Assembly (NCBI RefSeq): GCF_900316895.1
Contig: NZ_ONER01000045.1
Span: forward strand, 1-13,763
Direction: 5' to 3'
Source: an uncultured Methanobrevibacter sp.
Lineage (GTDB): Archaea > Methanobacteriota > Methanobacteria > Methanobacteriales > Methanobacteriaceae
DNA: 13,763 nucleotides
Shown: in pieces, positions 1 to 5,448 of the stretch
How the letters are laid out: each line of letters begins with the position of its first letter
Position numbering within the stretch: position 1 is the stretch's first letter
Notes under the pieces: model-generated
Told to the model about the DNA's origin: nothing
Database searches by the model: none
The model's input: the letters and a program-made list of their open reading frames with translations, nothing else
Position numbers and translations under genes: made by a program

Positions 1-87
1 TGTCAATTCACATTCTTTGTTATAATGACTTATAAAATATTGCAAAATATCACTCTATAAAATATTATTAATATATAATATTTGTTA

Positions 88-624
88 CTATTCATTATTT
101 AAGTTTTCCAATAGTTCCATATATGAGGTTCTCTCAAAACCGTCTGTGATGCCCAATTTCTCAAATAGTTCGAATATTCTGTTCTGGGCTTCTGTGTAGT
201 CATCGCTGTCGCTTAGGGCGATTTCTATCTCCATATATGGCGGGAGGCCTTCAACATCATCAAGTGATATTTCAAAGTTTTCGTATTGGTAGTACTGGCG
301 GGATTTCCTGACGGTCCTTGCCGGAGCGAATCCGATTTCGGTGAATATGTCGCTTGCTTTGGATGCGCTTTCGATGCTCATCTCGACTTCCTTTCTGGTC
401 TTTGCCTTTTCGTTGAGCTTAGGGCCCTTGTAGGTTATGAATGTGTCATTGTTTGTTGTCCTGATTCTTAAGGCCTCGTCTGTTTTGGCAAAGTCCACTA
501 TCGGGCTTTGAAAGTAAATATCTTCCTGGAATTCGTCCTTTGTTTTGACTGCACCAAGATCTTTGAGCCTCTTTTCCATTTCCTCAAAGCTATTGATTCT
601 AGCTTTCACTTCAACTTCAATCAT
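88..624 (-). CDS. CYTH-domain protein (class IV adenylate cyclase / triphosphatase-like)
   Basis: This 178-residue protein has the hallmarks of the CYTH fold, a triphosphate-binding tunnel. The ExExK signature lies at the extreme N-terminus (E3, E5, K7). It is followed by paired arginines in LRIR (about 53-55), a lysine in TYKGPK (about 66), a basic cluster near 103-110, an SLDDVEGLP motif (about 120-128) and an MEIEI strand (about 131-135). These are the usual metal and phosphate ligands, and the length fits the CyaB-type branch. Family members hydrolyse inorganic or nucleoside triphosphates, and some make cAMP. The sequence alone does not choose between these, and in archaea the substrate is usually unknown. 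It is probably cytoplasmic, with no signal peptide or membrane segment. It appears monocistronic. The ATG is clear although the ribosome binding site is weak, and a TATA-like box lies about 50 bases upstream on the minus strand. Confidence 0.85.
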   Translation of the reverse strand: MIEVEVKARINSFEEMEKRLKDLGAVKTKDEFQEDIYFQSPIVDFAKTDEALRIRTTNNDTFITYKGPKLNEKAKTRKEVEMSIESASKASDIFTEIGFAPARTVRKSRQYYQYENFEISLDDVEGLPPYMEIEIALSDSDDYTEAQNRIFELFEKLGITDGFERTSYMELLENLNNE

Positions 625-671
625 GGTATCAATTTTTTTTAATTTTTTCTTAATTAATTATATGATTTTTG

Positions 672-680
672 AGATATAAA
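672..680 (-). promoter_or_regulatory. TATA-like box of the CYTH gene
   Basis: Read on the minus strand, this is TTTATATCT, about 50 bases upstream of the ATG at 624. That leaves room for a short leader of about 25 bases. The spacing fits an archaeal promoter, but the surroundings are so AT-rich that the assignment is tentative. Confidence 0.4.
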
Positions 681-1085
681 TTTTCAATCATGTAAGGAAT
701 TTTCACTTGCATTTTGTGTCGGCTCCACAGGTCAGATGTTGTCGGCCTTCAATACTAATTGGAATTTAAAGATGGACATCTTTTAGGTGATGCAATCAGG
801 TGGAAGGTATTGGAGATTTATATTTTGCGTAAAAAATCTATGATATTGTTTAAACGGAGAAGTCCAACAATCAGAATTGATTTCGATTTTTACATTTTTT
901 TTAAATATCCTTTAAAAGGGGTCTGCCTATTTGATTTTGGTGATGTAATACTAAAATACAGTAACATTTATAAATAACTATTTTCAATACATGAATTTGA
1001 ATTTCATTTATAAAGGGGCTTTTATTTTAAAAATTTAAAATTTTCAAATTTTTTAAAAAATGTAAAATAATTTCCAAATAAACAT

Positions 1086-1099
1086 ACCTTTATATACTA
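1086..1099 (+). promoter_or_regulatory. TATA box of the TBP gene
   Basis: The sequence ACCTTTATATACTA contains a textbook archaeal TATA box, TTTATATA at 1089-1096. It lies about 50 bases upstream of the TTG start of the gene for TBP itself, so transcription would begin near 1115-1122. TBP would therefore bind the promoter of its own gene, as at any archaeal promoter. Confidence 0.65.
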
Positions 1100-1147
1100 T
1101 TTAAATAATATATTTAACTAGTAAAAAAATGAATTGGAGGTTTTAAA

Positions 1148-1693
1148 TTGACCGATGTTGATATTAAAATTGAAAACATTGTTGCTTCTGCAAGCATTGG
1201 AAAGGACATCGTCTTGACTGAAGTGTCCGAAGCTTTAGAAGGGGTTAATTTTAATCGTGAACAGTTTCCGGGATTAGTATTTAAACTCAAAGATCCCAAA
1301 ACAGCAGCATTAATATTTAGCTCTGGTAAGCTTGTTTGTACTGGAGCAAAATCTATAGATGATTCCAAATTGGCAATCAAGAAAACTGTAGATTTGATGA
1401 GGACTATCGATACTGAAATTCCTCATGAATTTGACATTAAAATTCAAAACATCGTGGCTTCCGCAAATCTGGAATCCACATTAAATTTAGAAGCGGTAGC
1501 TTTGGAATTAGAAGATACTGAATACGAACCTGAACAATTTCCGGGTTTAGTATACAGATTATCCGACCCTAAAGTGGTCTTATTATTATTTGGTTCCGGT
1601 AAGGTTGTATGTACCGGTGCAAAAACCAAAGATGACGCTAAATTAGGCGTCGAAAGAGCTTACGATAGATTAAGTGAGCTAGATTTAATATAA
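1148..1693 (+). CDS. tbp: TATA-box-binding protein (TBP)
   Basis: This is the general archaeal transcription factor that binds the TATA box and, with TFB, recruits RNA polymerase. The 181 residues form the typical two direct repeats of a saddle, about residues 4-85 and 95-178. Both repeats carry FPGLV, DPK and SGK-V-CTGAK. The four phenylalanines that kink DNA are visible at 40, 57, 131 and 148, each pair 91 residues apart. Length is normal for archaeal TBP and there is no long tail. The start is TTG at 1148, chosen because GGAGG at 1136-1140 sits at ribosome-binding distance and the repeat begins immediately after. An ATG at 1129 falls in another frame. The stop at 1691-1693 lies 12 bases before the next start, so TBP and the SerB-like gene are very probably co-transcribed. 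Confidence 0.97.
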   Translation: MTDVDIKIENIVASASIGKDIVLTEVSEALEGVNFNREQFPGLVFKLKDPKTAALIFSSGKLVCTGAKSIDDSKLAIKKTVDLMRTIDTEIPHEFDIKIQNIVASANLESTLNLEAVALELEDTEYEPEQFPGLVYRLSDPKVVLLLFGSGKVVCTGAKTKDDAKLGVERAYDRLSELDLI

Positions 1694-1695
1694 TT

Positions 1696-1701
1696 GGTGG
1701 T
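1696..1701 (+). promoter_or_regulatory. Ribosome binding site deciding the SerB start
   Basis: GGTGGT lies four bases before the TTG at 1706. The alternative TTG at 1694 overlaps this site and has no Shine-Dalgarno sequence at suitable distance, so 1706 is preferred. Confidence 0.6.
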
Positions 1702-1705
1702 ATTA

Positions 1706-3370
1706 TTGATTAAACTTGTAGTATTTGACTTAGATAACGTTATTATTGATGGTGAAGCAATAGATGAGATAGGTAAATTAGCAAATGTTGAAGATGACAT
1801 AGCTGAAATCACTGAAAAAGCTATGCAAGGTGAAATTGACTTTGAAACTTCCATTAAAGACAGAGTACAACTTCTCGAAGGAACTTCAATTGAAGATATC
1901 GAGAAAGTTGCTGAAGATCTTCCATTAATGCCTGGAGCTTGCAAAACCGTCAAATGTCTAAAAGATAAAGGTGTAGATGTAGCTATCATTAGTGGTAGTT
2001 TTGATGTAGTGGCTGATAAAGTATCTGATAAACTTGGCGTTGACACAGTTTATACAAATAGTTTCACAGTCGAAGATGGTAAATTAACTGGCGAAGTGAC
2101 TGGTCCTCTCGTATCCGGTTCCAAACTGGACGTATTGAAAGACCATGTCGAAGAAGCAGGAATTACTTTGGATGAAGTAGTTGCTGTTGGAGATGGCGCT
2201 AACGACATTTCCATGATCGAATCAGCAGGTTGCGGAATTGCATTCAATGCAAAAGACTCCGTAAAGGAAATTGCTGATGTTGTAGTAGAAGAAAAAGACT
2301 TGTGCAAAGTCTTATGTGAAATCTGTAATCAATTAACCACTGATGATGCTGAAGAAGAAACTGTAGAAGAAGAAGTAGAAGCTCAAGAAGCTGAAAGCGA
2401 TGCTGAAACCGAAGAAGAAGTTAAAGAAGTAGAAGCTGAAGAAGCTGCTGAAGAGGAAGCTCCTGCAGAAGATGCAGAAGAAGAAGCTGCTGAAGAAGAA
2501 GCAGAAGAAGCTCCTGCAGAAAAACCTGAATTTGTTCTTGCTGACACCATGGAAGGTGTAAGAAAACAAAAAGATGAAAAAGAAGCTGAAATCGCTAAAG
2601 TTGCTGAAGAAAGAGAAGAATTCAACAAGACCGCTCGTGAACAACGTAAAATAAGAGATGAATTAAACGCATCCTTAAAAGAAAACTTAAACAAAGCTAT
2701 CGAATACAGAAACGAGCGTAATGAAATCAACAAAGAAGTTGAAGCTGCTAAAAAAGCTCGTAATGAAGCAAACAACAAAATCAAAAGTCTTGAATGGAAT
2801 TCTGGTAAACGTAACAAAGTGAAAATCGAAAACGAAATCAAAAAGATTGATAAAATCATTGAAACTCGCGTTCTCGATATCAAAAAAGAAAATCAGCTTG
2901 TTAAAAACGCCAACGACTTAAGAAAACAGTTAATGGAAATTCATGAAGATGAATCCGTTAAGGCTGAAGCTGACGAGCTCAGGAAAAAATCCGAAGAGGA
3001 ACACGAAAAAGTTATTGAACTTTCCGAAAAAGCTCAAGCAGCTCACGAAGAAATGCTTAAATACTTCAGAAAAACCGATGACATTAGAACTGCAGCTGAC
3101 GAAGCACACAAAAACTTTGTTGAAGCACGCAGAAATGCATCCGCAAAACATGAAGAATTTAAAGATATCTTAAGTGACATCCATGTTATCAACAAAAAAT
3201 TAGGTTCCAACAAACCTAAACGCAGAAAATCCGATAACAAAGGATCTTCCGGCGGTAACAAAAACCGTGAAGAAAGACAAAGAGCTCAAGAAATCTTCGA
3301 AAAATTCAAACAAGGTGGAAAAGTCTCTACCGAAGAGATTTTACTCTTGCAAAAATATAATATAGGTTAA
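1706..3370 (+). CDS. serB: SerB-type phosphoserine phosphatase fused to a C-terminal coiled-coil region
   Basis: The first 210 residues or so are a HAD-superfamily phosphatase closely resembling archaeal SerB, which releases serine from O-phosphoserine. Motif I is FDLDNV (nucleophile D8, acid D10). The cap has GEIDFETS. Motif II is SGSFD near 96, the motif III lysine is about 140, and GDGANDISM (about 163-170) supplies the magnesium ligands. Stand-alone SerB ends about there, but this protein is 554 residues. A Glu/Ala-rich linker (about 213-273) is followed by a charged heptad-like coiled coil (about 283-500) and a basic C-terminus ending in EEILLLQKYNIG. The tail resembles uncharacterised archaeal coiled-coil proteins (COG1340 type, from memory). 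I chose TTG at 1706 because GGTGGT at 1696-1701 is a good ribosome binding site. An upstream TTG at 1694 abuts the TBP stop and would add four residues. Confidence 0.88.
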   Translation: MIKLVVFDLDNVIIDGEAIDEIGKLANVEDDIAEITEKAMQGEIDFETSIKDRVQLLEGTSIEDIEKVAEDLPLMPGACKTVKCLKDKGVDVAIISGSFDVVADKVSDKLGVDTVYTNSFTVEDGKLTGEVTGPLVSGSKLDVLKDHVEEAGITLDEVVAVGDGANDISMIESAGCGIAFNAKDSVKEIADVVVEEKDLCKVLCEICNQLTTDDAEEETVEEEVEAQEAESDAETEEEVKEVEAEEAAEEEAPAEDAEEEAAEEEAEEAPAEKPEFVLADTMEGVRKQKDEKEAEIAKVAEEREEFNKTAREQRKIRDELNASLKENLNKAIEYRNERNEINKEVEAAKKARNEANNKIKSLEWNSGKRNKVKIENEIKKIDKIIETRVLDIKKENQLVKNANDLRKQLMEIHEDESVKAEADELRKKSEEEHEKVIELSEKAQAAHEEMLKYFRKTDDIRTAADEAHKNFVEARRNASAKHEEFKDILSDIHVINKKLGSNKPKRRKSDNKGSSGGNKNREERQRAQEIFEKFKQGGKVSTEEILLLQKYNIG

Positions 3371-3379
3371 ACTCGCTTT

Positions 3380-3408
3380 AACCTTACTATTTTCTTTTTT
3401 TTAAGGTT
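3380..3408 (+). other. Hairpin between SerB-like gene and the four-cysteine ORF
   Basis: AACCTTA at 3380-3386 can pair with TAAGGTT at 3402-3408, giving a 7-bp stem around a pyrimidine-rich loop with a run of T. It lies just after the SerB stop. Its right arm covers the only ribosome-binding-like bases (AAGGT) before the ATG at 3414. It could act as a partial terminator, a processing site or a translational control element; the sequence does not decide. Confidence 0.3.
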
Positions 3409-3413
3409 TTAAC

Positions 3414-3575
3414 ATGGCAGAAGAAAAAATTGAAACCTGCTTTATCTGCGGCCAGAAGTTTGACATGAACAAGGCTGATTTGGCTTATTACCGTAACGGC
3501 AAATATCCGATCTGCGATTTCTGTGCTGATTTTTATAGATTTTATGGAGAAGAGTTAACTCCTAAAAAAGAATAA
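3414..3575 (+). CDS. Small four-cysteine (zinc-ribbon-like) protein
   Basis: A 53-residue frame starts at ATG 3414 and ends at TAA 3573-3575. It contains two CxxC knuckles: CFIC at residues 9-12 and CDFC at 34-37, separated by 21 residues. This is the layout of a treble-clef or zinc-ribbon metal site. The rest is polar with several aromatics (Y, F) near the second knuckle. It begins 43 bases after the SerB-coiled-coil gene and is probably read from the same transcript, because no separate TATA box is evident and its own ribosome binding site (AAGGT) is weak. Function is unknown. Small zinc proteins of this kind in archaea often bind RNA, ribosomes or RNA polymerase, but that is only analogy. 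The paired cysteines and in-frame stop before a T-run make it likely to be real despite its size. Confidence 0.75.
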   Translation: MAEEKIETCFICGQKFDMNKADLAYYRNGKYPICDFCADFYRFYGEELTPKKE

Positions 3576-3602
3576 TTTTTTTTTTAAATATTTTTTAATC
3601 AT
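3576..3602 (+). terminator. T-tract terminator after the TBP-SerB-zinc protein cluster
   Basis: Immediately after the stop comes a run of ten T, then AAATA and a second T-run. Archaeal RNA polymerase terminates at oligo-T tracts without needing a hairpin, so this is a plausible end of the operon. Confidence 0.55.
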
Positions 3603-3688
3603 AATTATTGATTGAACAATTCAAAAAGCTTTCAATTAATGTTTAAGCGCAATATACTTAATTGTCTATTATATTTTACAATTTTCAA

Positions 3689-3703
3689 AAAATATTATAT
3701 ATT
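3689..3703 (+). promoter_or_regulatory. TATA-box region of the secreted Ig-like protein gene
   Basis: AAATATTATATATTA ends about 30 bases upstream of the ATG at 3734, which has a strong ribosome binding site (GGAGGT at 3723-3728). The leader would be very short. A second AT-rich box (ATATATTTA) at about 3712-3720 is too close to the start to serve as the TATA box. Confidence 0.45.
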
Positions 3704-3733
3704 AAAAACAGATATATTTAACGGAGGTTAAAT

Positions 3734-4375
3734 ATGAATAAAAAAATAATGTTATTGGTTTTAAGTATTTTCATTGTTGCCTTTGCCATCGGAAGTGTAA
3801 TTGCTGAAGAACAAAAGGAAAATACTGAAATAAAAATGTTGAGTGAAGATACATTGAAAAATGGAGACAATATTGAATTACAGCTTGTAGATGCAAAAGG
3901 CAATCCAATCGCATCTCAAAATATTAACATAAGCTTTGAAGCAAACGGAAAATTGGAAAACTACTCTGTTGTCACTGACAAGGATGGAAATGCCTACTTG
4001 GTATTATTTAATGAGGAATTGGGTGACCACAAGGTAATTGTCAATTATTCAGGTAACGAAAAATATAATCCATTTAAACTGGAAACCAGTATCAAAATAG
4101 TTGAAGGCGAATCCACTAGTGAAGATACTGAAGATGAATCCACTGCCAGCACCGTGCAATATGATAATTCAACTGCTAATGATGGCAATTCATCTGCTTC
4201 AGCTTCAGGTGAACCTGCAGAATTATACTACTGTCAGGAATACAACTTCTATTACGATTCTGACGGAGTTATTCACGGCGGTCAAAGTGACGGAGCCGAC
4301 GCTTTCGAAACTTATATGTCATATAAGGATGCTGAACAAAGAGCTGCAGAAACCGGAAGCACCGACTTAGAATAG
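3734..4375 (+). CDS. Secreted small Ig-like domain protein
   Basis: This 213-residue protein begins with a signal peptide: a basic MNKK start, a hydrophobic stretch to about residue 23 and likely cleavage after SVIA (24). Residues of about 35-122 form one Ig-like domain of the kind used in methanogen adhesins, with DAKGNPIASQ, a TDKDGNAYL turn and YSGNEKYNP. A Ser/Thr/Asn/Glu linker (about 125-158) follows. The final 55 residues are an acidic, tyrosine-rich module with one cysteine (YYCQEYNFYYDSDG) and no membrane anchor. The Ig part shares the YSGD-N-Y type loop with domains of the large adhesin at 6733. It is probably released outside the cell or held loosely at the wall. The specific role is unknown, and the C-terminal module does not match a family I can name. 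ATG 3734 is fixed by GGAGGT six bases upstream. Confidence 0.8.
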   Translation: MNKKIMLLVLSIFIVAFAIGSVIAEEQKENTEIKMLSEDTLKNGDNIELQLVDAKGNPIASQNINISFEANGKLENYSVVTDKDGNAYLVLFNEELGDHKVIVNYSGNEKYNPFKLETSIKIVEGESTSEDTEDESTASTVQYDNSTANDGNSSASASGEPAELYYCQEYNFYYDSDGVIHGGQSDGADAFETYMSYKDAEQRAAETGSTDLE

Positions 4376-4404
4376 TTCTGCTATGAGTAGATTCATTAAT
4401 AAAT

Positions 4405-4437
4405 AAGGATTGGTAAAGCTTTTTTTTACAAATCCTT
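4405..4437 (+). terminator. Hairpin terminator between convergent genes
   Basis: AAGGATT (4405-4411) pairs with AATCCTT (4431-4437). An inner GTAAA / TTTAC extends the stem after one mismatch. TTATTTTTACTTATTTT follows. It lies 30 bases after the secreted-protein stop. The next minus-strand genes converge on it, so it may serve both directions, though the T-tract is better on the plus strand. Confidence 0.7.
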
Positions 4438-4472
4438 TTATTTTTACTTATTTTATGCTATCATTGATTAGT

Positions 4473-4578
4473 TCATGCTTTTTTCACTGATTTAATCAAT
4501 TTTTCGGCAAGCTTGAGGGCCTCGTCGATTACCTGCCACATGTCGAAGTACTGATACATTCCAAGCCTGCTGCGAATA
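4473..4578 (-). pseudogene. Remnant 3' end of a second glf gene
   Basis: On the minus strand this stretch reads in frame as the last part of UDP-galactopyranose mutase (RLGMYQYFDMW, then QVIDEALKLAEKL) and then a different tail, IKSVKKA, before TGA at 4473-4475. It matches the 3' end of the intact glf at 5455-5526. By hand alignment 4497-4568 differs at four of 72 bases, and 4525-4568 is identical over 44 bases, including silent codon positions. Upstream of the RLG codons the similarity stops abruptly, close to the stop of the DUF2283 gene at 4587. No start or N-terminal part exists, so it cannot make a protein. It is either what is left of a tandem glf paralogue or a displaced original gene end. 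Confidence 0.85.
4497..4568 (+). repeat. Direct repeat, copy 1 (glf 3' end)
   Basis: The left copy of an approximately 72-base direct repeat pairs with 5455-5526, with about 94 % identity by eye. The two copies flank the two-gene pair at 4587-5261, and their starts are 958 bases apart. Confidence 0.85.
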
Positions 4579-4586
4579 TGTCTCAA

Positions 4587-4952
4587 TTATGCAGTTACCA
4601 ATTCGCTTTCTGTTTCTGGAATTCCGGTTAAATTGCTGGTAATTCTGTTGATATCAAAGATTTGGGTTTTATCGTGTACTGGAACGACTAATTCTGCTGT
4701 TAATTTAATGGATTCATCGGTAACGGTTGATTTAACAGTAATTTTTATCAGATTTTTGAAGTAACTTTTCTCCAAATGGAACAATTTGGATGCGTTCAGG
4801 AATTCAAATGCAACAGGATTTCCATCTTTATCTATGTCTAGAATCACATCATTGTCTAATTCAAGTGAAACTTCATATTCATACTTTTCAACACTATAAA
4901 TGAATAATGAATCTCCTTGTCTGTCATAGTCATATGCTAATTTAGTTACCAT
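4587..4952 (-). CDS. DUF2283 family protein (second gene of a two-gene pair)
   Basis: The 121-residue protein begins with the DUF2283 pattern: a YDYDRQGDSLFIY strand pair, a central ELDNDVILDIDKDGNPVAFEFLNASKLF segment (shown here in pieces: ELDNDVILD, DKDGNPVAFEF, LNASKLF) and a shorter, less conserved tail from about 60. This small beta-rich domain has no established catalytic function. It is often encoded beside a small toxin-like protein, and I infer an antitoxin or partner role. The ATG at 4952 directly abuts the TAA of the upstream gene (4953-4955). Its ribosome binding site, GGGTGA, lies inside the upstream gene's last codons, so translation is coupled. The stop is nine bases from the end of the glf remnant. 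The tail beyond residue 60 is longer than the minimal DUF2283 domain. Confidence 0.7.
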   Translation of the reverse strand: MVTKLAYDYDRQGDSLFIYSVEKYEYEVSLELDNDVILDIDKDGNPVAFEFLNASKLFHLEKSYFKNLIKITVKSTVTDESIKLTAELVVPVHDKTQIFDINRITSNLTGIPETESELVTA

Positions 4953-5261
4953 TTATTTCACCCTTTTTGATCTGAAAGTTTCCATGACTGTTATGAATTT
5001 GATTGTTTTATTATCATTTATGCCAATGACTAATGATAAATCTTTACTTGGTTTTGTTAAATGTTCGAAGTATAATCTAAATTTATTATAATCTTGTTTT
5101 AAAATACCCATCAAAGGTTCATAAAGAAATGTTTCAAATATTAAACCTAAATCCGATATTCTTTGGATATTTCGTAGATTAAAATGTTTTGAATCAGGTA
5201 AGACTGATTCATCGCATTTGTTAATTATTTCAATTGCTTCTTCAATACTATAATCTCTCAT
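4953..5261 (-). CDS. Small protein, possible DUF4258-like toxin partner of the DUF2283 protein
   Basis: The 102-residue protein has an N-terminal helix (SIEEAIEIINKC), a segment with H26 and FNLRNIQR, and a helix ending in PLMGILKQ. A beta-rich C-terminal half follows (FRLYFEHL, DLSLVIGIN, KFITVMETF) with a basic end, RSKRVK. The order helix, conserved H/R, then strands ending in a VITV-like strand and basic tail resembles DUF4258 and other RelE/BrnT-sized RNase-fold toxins. The match is by pattern only and I would not assign the family firmly. It is the first gene of the pair. ATG 5261 is preceded by AGAGGT on the minus strand, and the stop touches the start of the DUF2283 gene. Both genes are AT-rich compared with the neighbouring glf. 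If it is a toxin, the DUF2283 protein would be the candidate neutraliser. Confidence 0.5.
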   Translation of the reverse strand: MRDYSIEEAIEIINKCDESVLPDSKHFNLRNIQRISDLGLIFETFLYEPLMGILKQDYNKFRLYFEHLTKPSKDLSLVIGINDNKTIKFITVMETFRSKRVK

Positions 5262-5351
5262 ATTATTTACCTCTTTCTTGTGAATTTGTTTTTTTCTATA
5301 TCTTTAAGGAATTTCATTCAAATTAACACAGATTAGGTAAATATTATATTT

Positions 5352-5369
5352 GAAAGTATATAATCCTTG
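5352..5369 (-). promoter_or_regulatory. Promoter of the two-gene pair
   Basis: On the minus strand the sequence includes GGATTATATACTTTC, a good TATA box, about 90-100 bases upstream of the ATG at 5261. A sequence TGAAAGCAATT lies further upstream on the same strand (5397 back to 5387). The leader would be about 65-70 bases, long for an archaeal gene. Confidence 0.45.
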
Positions 5370-5448
5370 TTGAAGCCATTTCGTTAAATTGCTTTCAGTT
5401 TGTAAAATTGCAATAACTTTGTAATTTTTAAAAGGGAATCAGATGAAT

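Larger units (their letters stand above)
625..1147. other. Intergenic gap between CYTH gene and TBP gene
   Basis: This 523-base stretch separates two divergent genes. It holds the two promoters and a slightly GC-richer patch at about 708-750 in which GTCGGC occurs twice. A 72-codon open frame at 759-977 opens with TTG, has no ribosome binding site and no recognisable protein character. I see no tRNA or other identifiable structured RNA. The gap is long for two simple promoters, so an unrecognised small RNA is possible, but nothing shows it directly. Confidence 0.5.

Noticed and set aside
31..66. TATAAAATATT direct repeat at 31-41 and 56-66
   Set aside because: An 11-base match of only A and T in very AT-rich DNA is expected by chance and no other structure supports it.
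700..960. Possible C/D-box or other small RNA in the gap (GTCGGC repeated, GGTGATG-like boxes at about 786 and 939)
   Set aside because: No convincing pair of C and D boxes and no stable stem could be found by eye; the boxes are too far apart.
759..977. 72-codon plus-strand open frame between the CYTH and TBP genes
   Set aside because: It starts with TTG, has no ribosome binding site, and its translation (runs of Phe, Ile, Lys) looks like AT-rich noise. A nearby ATG at 772 meets a stop after four codons.
2333..2883. Long minus-strand open frames opposite the SerB coiled-coil region
   Set aside because: They mirror the Glu/Ala/Lys-rich coding strand (giving Ser, Phe and Leu runs) and have no start signals. 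The plus-strand protein is clearly real.
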